Shown: one piece after another, positions 17,642 to 24,983 of the stretch
Numbering within the stretch: position 1 is the stretch's first letter
Layout: each line of letters opens with the position of its first letter
NCBI GenBank assembly: GCA_017409215.1
Contig: JAFQTD010000023.1
Coordinates: 1 to 64,000 of the forward strand
Direction: 5' to 3'
From: Alphaproteobacteria bacterium
GTDB lineage: Bacteria; Pseudomonadota; Alphaproteobacteria; Rs-D84
DNA: 64,000 nt
Position numbers and translations under genes: made by a program
Notes under the pieces: model-generated
What the model saw: the letters and a program-made list of their open reading frames with translations, nothing else
Told to the model about the DNA's origin: nothing
Databases searched by the model: none

Positions 17642-18469
17642 ATGAAGACAGAAAATACAGATAAAAAGATAGCCTTGGTTGCGGGCGCGTTAGACCTGCC
17701 GTTTTTTACGCGCGATGCATTGCGTCGGGCGGGCTGGGACGTTTTTGTTATTGGTCTTAAAAATTTTGTAGATATGCGTCTTAATCCTGATATTGTAATT
17801 CGCCTTGGTGGGGCAGGGCGCGCGGTTCGTGCGGTCCGACGACTTGGGATTAAAAAGGTTGTATTTGTTGGTGCCTTGGGGCATCCGAATTTATCAGATT
17901 TACGTCCAGATTTTTGGTCGTTGCGTATGTTATTAAAGATAATCAAACATCAACGGGGGTATGATTCTATGGCTGTTGCATTTAACAAGGTTCTTGAAAA
18001 ACAAGGTTTTGAAATCGTCGCTGCTCAGGATTTGGCACCTGAATTAACATTTGAAACTGCGGGTGTTCAAACTAAGAAGAAGCCAACAGCATCGGATGAA
18101 AAGAACATTGCACGCGCGATTGAGGTTTCGCATCTTATCGGTGCTGCGGACATTGGTGCATCTGTTGTTGTTGATAAGCATGTCCTTGGGGTCGAAGCGG
18201 CCGAAGGAACCGCCCGTATGCTGGAACGGGTTGTACAAATGCGTACCAAGGTAAAACGCCCCAGTGGTGTATTTGCCAAGATGACCAAACCAAACCAAGA
18301 TTTGCGCATTGATATACCTGCGATTGGTGTTGATACGGTTAATGCGGTTGCGGCGGCGCACCTGCGTGGGATTGTTGTGAATACCAAAACCTGCTTTGTT
18401 GTCGACAAAGAAAACGTTATAAAACAGGCCGACAAATTGGGAATATTTATCCTTGCATTGGACGAATGA
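17642..18469 (+). CDS. lpxI: UDP-2,3-diacylglucosamine pyrophosphatase LpxI
   Basis: Lipid A biosynthesis enzyme (275 aa) that hydrolyses UDP-2,3-diacylglucosamine to lipid X, replacing LpxH in most alphaproteobacteria. It has the LpxI/DUF1009 layout: an N-terminal ALVAGALDLPFFTRDALRR region, a central VFVGALGHPNLSDLRPD, then GASVVVDKHVLGVEAAEGTARML with its conserved Glu/Asp region, KMTKPNQDLRIDIPAIGVDTV, and a terminal VVDKENVIKQADKLGIFILAL. Because LpxI is usually within the lpx operon, its isolated position here is mildly unusual. Confidence 0.92.
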   Translation: MKTENTDKKIALVAGALDLPFFTRDALRRAGWDVFVIGLKNFVDMRLNPDIVIRLGGAGRAVRAVRRLGIKKVVFVGALGHPNLSDLRPDFWSLRMLLKIIKHQRGYDSMAVAFNKVLEKQGFEIVAAQDLAPELTFETAGVQTKKKPTASDEKNIARAIEVSHLIGAADIGASVVVDKHVLGVEAAEGTARMLERVVQMRTKVKRPSGVFAKMTKPNQDLRIDIPAIGVDTVNAVAAAHLRGIVVNTKTCFVVDKENVIKQADKLGIFILALDE

Positions 18470-18590
18470 TTTTACAAAGAAAGGTCAAAAAAAACCCAGT
18501 AAATTGTGTTTGTTTGGGAATCCCAAAAACCATATTGATTAATGGGGATTTGTTCATTAGACTCTATATCAATACACAAGGGGGTCGCAT

Positions 18591-18791
18591 ATGAAAAAAA
18601 TTATATTTTTACCAGTTGTTTTAGGGTTGACCGCTTGTCAAAAATTTGAAACCATCCGCCCCATGTGGGCGGGTTATTTTTTATATGCATTCCACAACAC
18701 CTCAAACCGTTTGCTGTATTCTTGCGCTGGGTGGGTCAGGAATATGCAGTTTTCGCTGTTATACTTTGTGGCGGCGGTGGTCCAGTTATAG
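18591..18791 (+). CDS. Possible small lipoprotein running through a terminator
   Basis: AAGGGGGT precedes an ATG that starts a good lipoprotein signal, MKKIIFLPVVLGLTAC (lipobox Cys 16). A promoter-like TTGATT (18534-18539), 17 bp, TAGACT (18557-18562) lies upstream. The frame then runs into a strong plus-strand terminator (18656-18682) after only about 22 codons and continues antisense to the end of the PLD gene. The full 66-residue product is therefore doubtful. It may be a truncated lipoprotein gene whose original 3' part was lost. Confidence 0.35.
   Translation: MKKIIFLPVVLGLTACQKFETIRPMWAGYFLYAFHNTSNRLLYSCAGWVRNMQFSLLYFVAAVVQL
18656..18682 (+). terminator. Intrinsic terminator
   Basis: CCGCCC (18656-18661) pairs with GGGCGG (18667-18672) followed by GTTATTTTTTA. 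It points rightward and lies within the putative lipoprotein frame. Confidence 0.7.
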
Positions 18792-19198
18792 GAACCCGTC
18801 ACCATGCGCCGATTATCAAAGACGGCGAATTTGTTGTGTTCAATCTTGTGCCGGTGGTTGGTGCGGACGGGTATGCCGGCGCCCGCCAAATCATCAATCA
18901 TGGACGATTTATGTCCGGACATAGTTCGGTCGGTGACAATTCGCACCCTTGCACCCCGACGGTGGGCGGCGATAATGGCATCGGCAATTTTCGGATTGGT
19001 TATGGAATAAACGGCAATGTCGATTTTATCGGCCCGACCCAGTTCGGCAATTATGCGGTCTTCGCATTCGGTGCCGGGGGTGAAATAAAGCGCCACATCT
19101 GTCGGTGTCATCGTATGGCGTGGTGGCAGTTGCGCCCCGACACCAACCCCAATGGCAAACGCAATCGCAATAACAAAAGTCCATTGTCTGACAAACAT
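18674..19198 (-). CDS. Exported single-HKD phospholipase D-like nuclease
   Basis: Protein of 174 aa with an N-terminal hydrophobic export or anchor segment (about 7-22). The single PLD domain has IDIAVYSITNPKIADAII, RIVTDR and the catalytic motif HNKFAVFDNRRMVTGSYNW (HxKx4D). This matches Nuc-type endonucleases of the PLD superfamily, which work as dimers and cleave DNA or phospholipid. A close paralogue with a longer N-terminus lies in the island at 50430-51512; the two share the strings FTPG, IDIAVYSITN and TGSYNWT. The start codon lies only 9 nt from the T-run of leader copy C, so expression is probably controlled by that RNA. Confidence 0.82.
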   Translation of the reverse strand: MFVRQWTFVIAIAFAIGVGVGAQLPPRHTMTPTDVALYFTPGTECEDRIIAELGRADKIDIAVYSITNPKIADAIIAAHRRGARVRIVTDRTMSGHKSSMIDDLAGAGIPVRTNHRHKIEHNKFAVFDNRRMVTGSYNWTTAATKYNSENCIFLTHPAQEYSKRFEVLWNAYKK

Positions 19199-19206
19199 AC
19201 AACCCC

Positions 19207-19394
19207 AAACAAAAGACCACTCAATGAAAGAGTGGTCGGGAGTTAGTCAGTTTACACAGAAACTCCGTTGCCTTTGGGACAAGCCCTGTTGTATAGCAAC
19301 GACATCCCGACCAGGGTCGGGACATTAAAAGCTTCGCTGTGTAGGGGTGACTAAACCCGTTCACGCTTATAATGCCTTGTGCAATTACTTGCAC
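19207..19394 (-). ncRNA. Structured leader RNA with conserved core (copy C)
   Basis: Minus-strand leader of the PLD-like gene. Helices by plus coordinates: 19348-19354 with 19243-19249 and 19337-19343 with 19253-19259 (long-range closure, 7+7 bp); a (19315-19322) with b (19305-19312); stem 19296-19301 with 19266-19271 enclosing the core GCUAUACAACAGG (19285-19297) and an internal GGG/CCC hairpin; b with c (19234-19241, 8 bp); c with d as terminator 19230-19237/19215-19222 followed by TTTTGTTT. The core sequence is identical to copy B while the surrounding stems differ in sequence but not in pairing. Confidence 0.7.
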
Positions 19395-19400
19395 ACATAT

Positions 19401-19428
19401 ATTCTACACCATTTCCCACAAAAATCAA
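19401..19428 (-). promoter_or_regulatory. Promoter of leader copy C
   Basis: On the minus strand TTGATT (19428-19423), 16-bp spacer, TAGAAT (19406-19401); start expected near 19394. Confidence 0.5.
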
Positions 19429-19441
19429 GGGGCGGTGTGTT

Positions 19442-20308
19442 TTACATCACGATCTGTAATACTTTATTTACATTTCTGTCGGGTGATTTACCCATTTCTA
19501 AATCTTCTTTGATATCACATAACAGATTTACTACAGATTGAAAACGCTGTCTTTCTGGGAAATATACGTCTCCGGTGTCGCCATATCCTGCCAGCAATTC
19601 TTTTGCACCATTGCCATAGTAATAGTGCATGTCGCGTGATGGTTCGGCATATCCCGCTTCGCCAAAGTCAATAAGCCCCACGATTTTTTTTGTGTTTGTA
19701 TCGAACATCATGTTGCCAAAATGCAAATCACAGTGTGTCAAAACTGGTTTTACAGGATATTGTTCAGATAAGTATTTATATCTGTCGCGCACGGCGTTGA
19801 TGTGCTGAATCTGCTCATCTGTGAATTGTTTTTTTACTGTGTCAGGAAAGTATTCGTCAAACACTTCTAGGCTGTCTGTGTAATGTAATGGCGCATCTTG
19901 CAACCAACTGTAATCATTCCCCAGATTATGTAATTCGCGTGCAATTTTACCGATTTGACGTAATATATCGGATTTTGTTTCTTCGTCAAAAGAATCGTGC
20001 ATTTCCTGGGTGTATGTCGTACCGTGTACCAATGTTTCGCCAATGATGTTTCGACCTGACTTGTCCTTTTTGTGATATAAAATTTCTGGAACTTCAAAGC
20101 TCAACTTTCCTTTTAGAAAGTTTAATACTTTGATTTCTTTGTCAGGATTGTTAAATTCCGCGTCTTCTTTTTTAGGCATTCTGAATACAACGCTGTCATT
20201 AACCAATACAGCAATGATATTTCGTCCCGAACCTATTTTTTTTATACTTTTTATTTCTATTTCAGGAAACGTTTCGGTGATGGTTTCCTGGATTTGTTCA
20301 GTTGTCAT
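19442..20308 (-). CDS. Aminoglycoside phosphotransferase-family kinase
   Basis: APH/choline-kinase-like phosphotransferase of 288 aa. The nucleotide-binding lobe has IIAVLVNDSVVFRMPK. The catalytic Brenner motif is LTHCDLHFGNMMFD, and the metal-binding segment is VGLIDFGEAGYAEPSRDM. Such proteins phosphorylate small molecules with ATP; the family includes aminoglycoside and macrolide kinases but also housekeeping enzymes, and the substrate cannot be inferred here. The sequence resembles APH(2'')-like proteins in general layout. It stands alone upstream of leader copy C on the same strand. Confidence 0.85.
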   Translation of the reverse strand: MTTEQIQETITETFPEIEIKSIKKIGSGRNIIAVLVNDSVVFRMPKKEDAEFNNPDKEIKVLNFLKGKLSFEVPEILYHKKDKSGRNIIGETLVHGTTYTQEMHDSFDEETKSDILRQIGKIARELHNLGNDYSWLQDAPLHYTDSLEVFDEYFPDTVKKQFTDEQIQHINAVRDRYKYLSEQYPVKPVLTHCDLHFGNMMFDTNTKKIVGLIDFGEAGYAEPSRDMHYYYGNGAKELLAGYGDTGDVYFPERQRFQSVVNLLCDIKEDLEMGKSPDRNVNKVLQIVM

Positions 20309-20514
20309 TTTTTTATTCCTGTGTTTTTAATTGCCAAAACACCCCAGAAATTCGTGTGAATTTACTGGCTGTTTCGCAACAAATTATTGCGTGATTATAT
20401 TTTTTTTGAGATTTTGCGGCGCGTCAGTGCAATTGCACTATATTGACACAGTCATTGTAAGGTATGATATAGCAAAAGTCAAGATATGTGTTTCGGGGGG
20501 GCGAAAATTGTTTT

Positions 20515-20940
20515 TCATAAATGCACAACTTCTATGTCGGGGAATTGTGATGCGATGTATTCGGCGGCCAAGCGGCGGTGGCATTGGTGTGCGGTCTTTT
20601 CTGTGCACATCAGGCATATGCGGTCCAATTCGTCCGGATTGCGCCCCGCCAATGGCGCACGCCCCGCAATCAGGCGTCTGTAAATCGGTTCGGCATCCGC
20701 CCAGGTTGCCTTTTTATCCTTGAACGCGGTCAGCATTTCAAATTCAGGCGCAAATTCCGGGTGGTATTCATATCGGTCGCCCAAGACAGTCGCCAGGTTT
20801 TCGCCACTGTAATATGGGACATACTTGCTGACCCGCCACAGGCGAATGTCCCACACGCAACGAACACGCGCCGCATCCAACACCTCCAGAAATGCTTCGG
20901 GGCTTTTACCGCTAAAACCGATTGTAAATATCTTTGGCAT
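20515..20940 (-). CDS. DUF488 family protein
   Basis: Protein of 141 aa with the DUF488 signature: N-terminal KIFTIGFSGKSPEAFLEVL, a central LWRVSKYVPYYSGENLA, and near the C-terminus ICLMCTEKTAHQCHRRLAAEYI, where the Cys and Cys-His pair are conserved in the family. Biochemical function is unknown for this family. It ends antisense to no other gene and lies 206 nt from the kinase gene; that spacer shows no gene. The base composition is richer in GC than the neighbouring genes. Confidence 0.8.
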   Translation of the reverse strand: MPKIFTIGFSGKSPEAFLEVLDAARVRCVWDIRLWRVSKYVPYYSGENLATVLGDRYEYHPEFAPEFEMLTAFKDKKATWADAEPIYRRLIAGRAPLAGRNPDELDRICLMCTEKTAHQCHRRLAAEYIASQFPDIEVVHL

Positions 20941-21190
20941 GTAATAACGATAGCCGATTTAAGACAAAATCGCAACAGGGGATTGCCCAGTCATATCCTT
21001 ATTCAAGAACCCCAGCATTTTTGCAATATGTTCAAAATATGTAGATTTTTTTATGGGTTGTGAAATGGTAAGTTATTCATCGGACTGCGGACAGGTTGCG
21101 GATCCTGTGTAGTTGCTGTGTAGCCAAGGGGTTAAATAGTGGTGTTTTTAGGTGGAATGTAGTGTGCCTAAATCCAAAAGTGTTAACAAA
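20941..21190. other. Spacer without recognised gene
   Basis: No supported coding frame, repeat or RNA was seen between the DUF488 gene and the terminator of tRNA-Asn. Confidence 0.5.
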
Positions 21191-21220
21191 GAAAAACGCC
21201 GCAAAATCAACGATTTTGCG
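21191..21220 (-). terminator. Terminator of tRNA-Asn
   Basis: CGCAAAATC / GATTTTGCG hairpin; on the minus strand it is followed by GCGTTTTTC. Confidence 0.75.
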
Positions 21221-21230
21221 ACGGAATTCG

Positions 21231-21306
21231 TGGCTCGGGCAGTTGGACTCGAACCAACGACATACGGATTAACAGTCCGTTGTTCTACCGACTGAACTAT
21301 GCCCGA
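21231..21306 (-). tRNA. tRNA-Asn (GTT)
   Basis: Minus-strand cloverleaf: acceptor TCGGGCA/TGCCCGA, D-arm GTTCAGTCGGTAGAAC, anticodon loop CTGTTAA with anticodon GTT, T-arm GTTGG-TTCGAGT-CCAAC, discriminator G and encoded CCA. It marks the left neighbour of the mobile island. Its 3' end points away from the integrase, so it is not a classic tRNA 3'-end attachment site. Confidence 0.95.
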
Positions 21307-21685
21307 ATAGCGTTGCTTATAATATACTAAAAAAACCCAGAAGTCAAGACCTTTTAGAAGATTTTTATTGTGTCTCACATGTTCCGGAAATCCGCCAGAA
21401 TCTGGGAATTTTACCAAGTTTGGTATAAAAATGTATGTTTTTCAAACTATGTCCTCACAGGTTCTAACAAGTTGAAACAGTGCCTTTTCCTGAAAAATAT
21501 CAAATCAGGTTGTATGTGACTTACTGCTGTTTTCAACATTGATTTCAAGGCCAAAGTCAAGCACACAATCAACGACAAATTTGCACTTTTTACCAGAGTT
21601 GTATTTTTTGCGATGTATTGCTATCGAAACCAGAGAATACACACCCTATCCTAGGGACATACATAGCAAACAAAAGGAGTAAGGC
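21307..21685. other. Gene-free spacer containing the probable left island boundary
   Basis: About 380 nt between tRNA-Asn and the excisionase gene with no convincing gene. An attachment core could be here but no repeat partner exists in the window. AAAGGAG near 21675 is the ribosome binding site of the next gene. Confidence 0.4.
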
Positions 21686-21880
21686 ATGTATGAACAGGAT
21701 AAACTGATGGATTGTAATGAATTAGCGAAGTACCTGGGGGTTACACCCGACACACTGGGGGTATATAGAACCAAGGGAGTTGGTCCCAAATATATCAAGA
21801 TAGGCAGAGTTATCAGGTACAGAGTTGGTGACGTAAGGGATTGGTTGGACCAAAAAGCTAGAACAAAAACTTTTATGTAA
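21686..21880 (+). CDS. Excisionase/AlpA-like helix-turn-helix protein
   Basis: Small DNA-binding protein (64 aa) of the HTH_17/excisionase group: MDCNELAKYLGVTPDTLGVYRTKGVGPKYIKIGRVIRYRVGDVRDWLDQ, the standard MerR-like winged helix with the 'GP.YIKIG..IRY...DV..WL' signature. AAAGGAG precedes the ATG. Its place 75 nt before the integrase gene suggests a recombination directionality factor or regulator of excision. A second protein of the same family lies at 37410-37643. Confidence 0.8.
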   Translation: MYEQDKLMDCNELAKYLGVTPDTLGVYRTKGVGPKYIKIGRVIRYRVGDVRDWLDQKARTKTFM

Positions 21881-21886
21881 GCGGTA

Positions 21887-21956
21887 TGTCTATTTCACTG
21901 GATATTATTCTTTTTATCGCCATTGTTGTGTGTAAACAACACAAGAGGTAAACAAA
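21887..21956 (+). repeat. Leader segment duplicated before two genes (copy 1)
   Basis: Starts TGTCTATTTCACTGGA (21887-21902) and ends in AGAGGTAAACAAATGG at the integrase start. A related segment begins TGTCTATTTCGCTGGA (23220-23235) and ends in AGAGGTAAAAACAATGG at the gene starting 23297, with TGTTGTGTGTA in the middle of both. Probably a duplicated promoter/leader giving common control. Confidence 0.6.
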
Positions 21957-23182
21957 TGGGAAAAATATGGAAATGTGAAAAACGATTGTTCAAGGACCAC
22001 TGGATAAAGAACATTCGTTCAACGCATAAACTTCAAATCACCGATGGTTCAGTTCCTGGACTGTATATGAGGTATTCACCAACAACAAAGCTGGTGACAT
22101 TCTTCCTGGCTTGTCTGATAAGATCAACCGGCGAAAGAAAGAACATCTACCTGGGCAGATATACAGAGTATGAAACAGTTGAAGATGTTAAGAAAAAAGC
22201 AAGGGTCCTGAGAGAACAAATTCTATTGGGAGGAAACCCAATGGCTCAGATCAAAGAAGAAGTAAAAAAACAAGTAATCAAAGAAAGCAAAAAACACACA
22301 TACAAAGAACTATTCCAGATGTACATAACTAAGTACGCAAAAGTATATAAGAAAGAACGAACAGTAAAGTCAAATGAAGACCAAAGCCGCTTATACATAG
22401 AACCAATCCTTGGGGATATGTATGTGGACGAGATAGAAGAGCAGCACGTGTTAGATGCATACCCAGTATGGGTCGAAAAAACATCGTTCTCTACTGCAAA
22501 CAAGGTCCTGTCATTGCTGTCAAGTTTCTGGGATTGGTGTGAAAGTTACAAGTATCTGCCACGTGACAGCAATCCATGTAAGTACGTCAGAAAAGGTAAA
22601 ACGCAAACAGTATGCAAGAAAACAACCCTGGACATAGACGGATACAAGGGATTGTTTGCAGCACTAGAACGTGGACCGATAGAAACAGACATGCATGAGA
22701 AATACTTCCGGATCATAAAATTGCTGGCATTAACAGGGTGTCGCAGTTCAGAAATCCGCTGTCTGAAAGTCAGAGAGGTAGACCTAGAACATAAGGTCCT
22801 GCACCTTGAAGACAGTAAGACAGGTGCAAGGGATGTTAAGTTGCCTGATTTGGCGATAAAAGAATTAGAAATTGCGCTGGCAGAGGCAAAAATGATAGGC
22901 AGCGAATATGTGTTCTCCAGCCGAGGGAACATCTTCCAAGGTGTACAGGATATACGTAAGCCATTCCAATGGGCTCTCAAGAAAGCTGGCCTGCCACAGA
23001 TGAGAATCCACGACCTGCGCCATTCATTCATCACTATGGGGGCTAACACAGGACAGAACATGGTCGCCATGCGAGATGCAGCAGGACACAGCCGGATCAC
23101 CACGACCGAGGGATACACCCATCTGGCCGATGAACAGACTTTCATCGCAGTGAACAATATTGCCAATGCAATATGTGCATAA
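21956..23182 (+). CDS. int: Tyrosine recombinase / phage integrase
   Basis: Site-specific recombinase of 408 aa for integration and excision of the island. An N-terminal arm-binding/SAM-like region (IRSTHKLQITDGSVPGLYMRYSP, typical of P4-type DUF4102 integrases) is followed by a core-binding domain and the catalytic domain. Catalytic residues are Arg263 (TGCRSSEIR), His352 and Arg355 (HDLRH), His378 (GHSR) and Tyr387 (EGYTHL). The start at 21956 is set by AAGAGGT; a longer frame begins at 21923. A terminator follows at 23192. Confidence 0.93.
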   Translation: MGKIWKCEKRLFKDHWIKNIRSTHKLQITDGSVPGLYMRYSPTTKLVTFFLACLIRSTGERKNIYLGRYTEYETVEDVKKKARVLREQILLGGNPMAQIKEEVKKQVIKESKKHTYKELFQMYITKYAKVYKKERTVKSNEDQSRLYIEPILGDMYVDEIEEQHVLDAYPVWVEKTSFSTANKVLSLLSSFWDWCESYKYLPRDSNPCKYVRKGKTQTVCKKTTLDIDGYKGLFAALERGPIETDMHEKYFRIIKLLALTGCRSSEIRCLKVREVDLEHKVLHLEDSKTGARDVKLPDLAIKELEIALAEAKMIGSEYVFSSRGNIFQGVQDIRKPFQWALKKAGLPQMRIHDLRHSFITMGANTGQNMVAMRDAAGHSRITTTEGYTHLADEQTFIAVNNIANAICA

Positions 23183-23191
23183 TTCTTCCAA

Positions 23192-23213
23192 AAACCGCAG
23201 ATTTCTGCGGTTT
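23192..23213 (+). terminator. Terminator after integrase
   Basis: AAACCGCAG (23192-23200) pairs with CTGCGGTTT (23205-23213). Confidence 0.6.
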
Positions 23214-23296
23214 CTGGTTTGTCTATTTCGCTGGACTTGTGTGTTTCTTTCGGTATGTTGTGTGTAGAAACAAGAACAAAAAAAGAGGTAAAAACA

Positions 23297-23545
23297 ATGG
23301 CAAAAATAAAGAAAAACGTATACCTGGCAGCATTCGCAAGAGAGGTAACAGACTATGAGGGCGTAGATGCAATCTGCAAAGCCCTGGGCATCAAAGATGG
23401 CACAGAAAGCGATGCATACTGCTGGCTTGAAGAGGGGCGCACAGAAAAGGAAATAATCCAGATCCTGCGCAAAATTGGATACGACATTCCAAAAGAAATC
23501 GTGGGGTCAACAGAAAAGAAATTTGATAGCACGGTACAAGAATAA
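23297..23545 (+). CDS. Small island protein, TEKEII family, copy 1
   Basis: Protein of 82 aa starting MAKIKKNVYLAAF after AGAGGTAAAAACA. No known domain is recognised. It is paralogous to the protein encoded at 24359-24622: both have VY(L/V)xA, EG(V/I)DA, a WL pair, then TEKEIIxxLRxxGYxI and GSxE near the end. The predicted fold is all-helical. Being retained twice within 1.4 kb suggests selection, perhaps as small DNA- or protein-binding phage accessory proteins. It shares the duplicated leader with the integrase. Confidence 0.6.
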   Translation: MAKIKKNVYLAAFAREVTDYEGVDAICKALGIKDGTESDAYCWLEEGRTEKEIIQILRKIGYDIPKEIVGSTEKKFDSTVQE

Positions 23546-23555
23546 GGAACAAAGC

Positions 23556-24077
23556 ATGATAGAGATAAACAAAGACTTTGGCTACTACGGCACAATGCAC
23601 AACTGGTTCGATGATGAACAGCATGTGGATTCAATCTGGGATGTAACAGTTAAACGTCTGCAACAGCTGTATCCGGACAAGTCAGAAGAAGACATTATAG
23701 AATTCCTAAATTGTTCCGCAGGCAGACACCTGGCAGAGGAAATTATTGATGGCCCGGCAAGCATAACCTATGCAATAGCAATGATGAAGATTGCATTACT
23801 GAACAAAATAAAATTAGGTAGATGGTGGGCGTTTCATTACAACATCATTCCAGTCCTGCCAGCTATCGACAAAAAGACCCTATACATATCAGCCATTAAA
23901 AACGAGATGCGAAAAAAATACGTTAGGGAACTGATGATTGATGTCATAGGTTGTAATAACGATGATGTATGGCAGACCCCTGAGATGTGGTTAAAGGCAG
24001 ATGACACCAACGCTAAGGATCTAGAAATAATGTGGGGCTATATCCAAGAAAAATTATCAAAGAGAGGTAAGAAATAA
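23556..24077 (+). CDS. Hypothetical island protein (173 aa)
   Basis: Starts at the ATG after AAGGAAC. Charged helical protein without recognised motif; the middle contains LYISAIKNEMRKKYVRELMIDVIG, which resembles the start of the TEKEII-family neighbours (VYVSAIRQEMRTMEGIDAM), so it may include a divergent copy of that domain. Its stop codon overlaps the next ATG by one base, showing tight coupling with the following gene. Confidence 0.6.
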   Translation: MIEINKDFGYYGTMHNWFDDEQHVDSIWDVTVKRLQQLYPDKSEEDIIEFLNCSAGRHLAEEIIDGPASITYAIAMMKIALLNKIKLGRWWAFHYNIIPVLPAIDKKTLYISAIKNEMRKKYVRELMIDVIGCNNDDVWQTPEMWLKADDTNAKDLEIMWGYIQEKLSKRGKK

Positions 24078-24355
24078 TGGACACACTAAGAACACTTCAA
24101 CAGAAATTGCGTGCAGTCGAAAAACAATCGGTTGATGCAAAATACCCAACAGGCTTGATAGTGGACCTATCAGGCCCACAGGGAAACATATATGCCTTGA
24201 TAGGCATGTGCAACCACATAATCAGAGAATTGGGGCTGTCACCCCAGGAAAGGGAAGAATATGAAACCGAACTAAATGCTGCCGAGGTTTACAAAGAAAA
24301 ATTGAAAGTCATGAGCAAATGGTTCGGTATCGTATTCACAGGATTGGAGGACTAA
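24077..24355 (+). CDS. Hypothetical island protein (92 aa)
   Basis: Coupled to the previous gene by a one-base stop/start overlap and followed 3 nt later by the next gene. Mostly helical; N-terminal part is Gln/Lys-rich with a possible short coiled coil. No domain recognised. The compact arrangement is the main evidence that it is real. Confidence 0.55.
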   Translation: MDTLRTLQQKLRAVEKQSVDAKYPTGLIVDLSGPQGNIYALIGMCNHIIRELGLSPQEREEYETELNAAEVYKEKLKVMSKWFGIVFTGLED

Positions 24356-24358
24356 GAC

Positions 24359-24622
24359 ATGCCAAGACAAACACAACCACAAAGACCAGAAGAACCGAAA
24401 GAAACCAAAAGTGTATATGTGTCTGCCATTCGGCAAGAAATGCGAACCATGGAGGGCATAGATGCCATGCTGGCAATTATGAAGACCGGCAGCCAGGGTG
24501 TATGGGAATGGCTGCACAAAAAACATACAGAGAAAGAAATAATACTGACACTGCGATTGCTGGGCTACAAGATAGACCCAGCCATCACCGGATCAGACGA
24601 ACAATATCAAATTTACTGGTAA
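24359..24622 (+). CDS. Small island protein, TEKEII family, copy 2
   Basis: Protein of 87 aa. After a Pro/Gln-rich N-terminus (RQTQPQRPEEPKETK) it aligns over its length with the product of 23297-23545: VYVSAIRQEMRTMEGIDAM, then WLHKKHTEKEIILTLRLLGYKI and GSDEQYQ. Preceded by GGAGG. Function unknown. Part of a tightly packed run of small genes behind the integrase. Confidence 0.6.
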   Translation: MPRQTQPQRPEEPKETKSVYVSAIRQEMRTMEGIDAMLAIMKTGSQGVWEWLHKKHTEKEIILTLRLLGYKIDPAITGSDEQYQIYW

Positions 24623-24631
24623 GGAGGCACC

Positions 24632-24913
24632 ATGATAAATTTTAATAGCACTTCATTTGTAACAGAGGCCGCACAATTACTGGCCGTTCTCATGAAAGAT
24701 ATTGTTTGTTCAACTATGGACAAAAGAACCAAGCTGAAACACTTGAAAGAGAAATGCGCTGGATATGGATTCAGGTATGAAAAGACAAGCAAGGACTTGA
24801 GAGAGCTGACCGTAAAATTCTTCTGCCGGAACGTGGAAAGCAAGGCCGTAATCAAAATAGAAAATGTTGGCACAACAATAACGCTAGACTTCAAGGAAGA
24901 AATGCTGATTTAG
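24632..24913 (+). CDS. Hypothetical island protein (93 aa)
   Basis: AAGGAGG precedes the ATG. The N-terminal half is hydrophobic-helical (SFVTEAAQLLAVLMKDIVCS), the C-terminal half strand-like (ELTVKFFCRNVESKAVIKIENVGTTITLDF). No family recognised. It is the last member of the small-gene run; a 70-nt spacer separates it from the acetyltransferase gene. Confidence 0.55.
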   Translation: MINFNSTSFVTEAAQLLAVLMKDIVCSTMDKRTKLKHLKEKCAGYGFRYEKTSKDLRELTVKFFCRNVESKAVIKIENVGTTITLDFKEEMLI

Positions 24914-24983
24914 GCAAAATACAGAATAAATATTGCGAACTAAAAACTTTCATGGCACAATGGACAGAAATAGAGATATATAG

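Noticed and set aside
12574-19394. Leader RNAs as tmRNA, RNase P RNA, 6S RNA, T-box or cobalamin/TPP riboswitches
   Set aside because: The conserved sequence blocks of these families, as far as I can recall them, are absent.
21231-21306. tRNA-Asn as the island's attachment site
   Set aside because: Its 3' end, the usual target, faces away from the integrase, and no direct repeat of it appears in the window. The site cannot be assigned without the right end.
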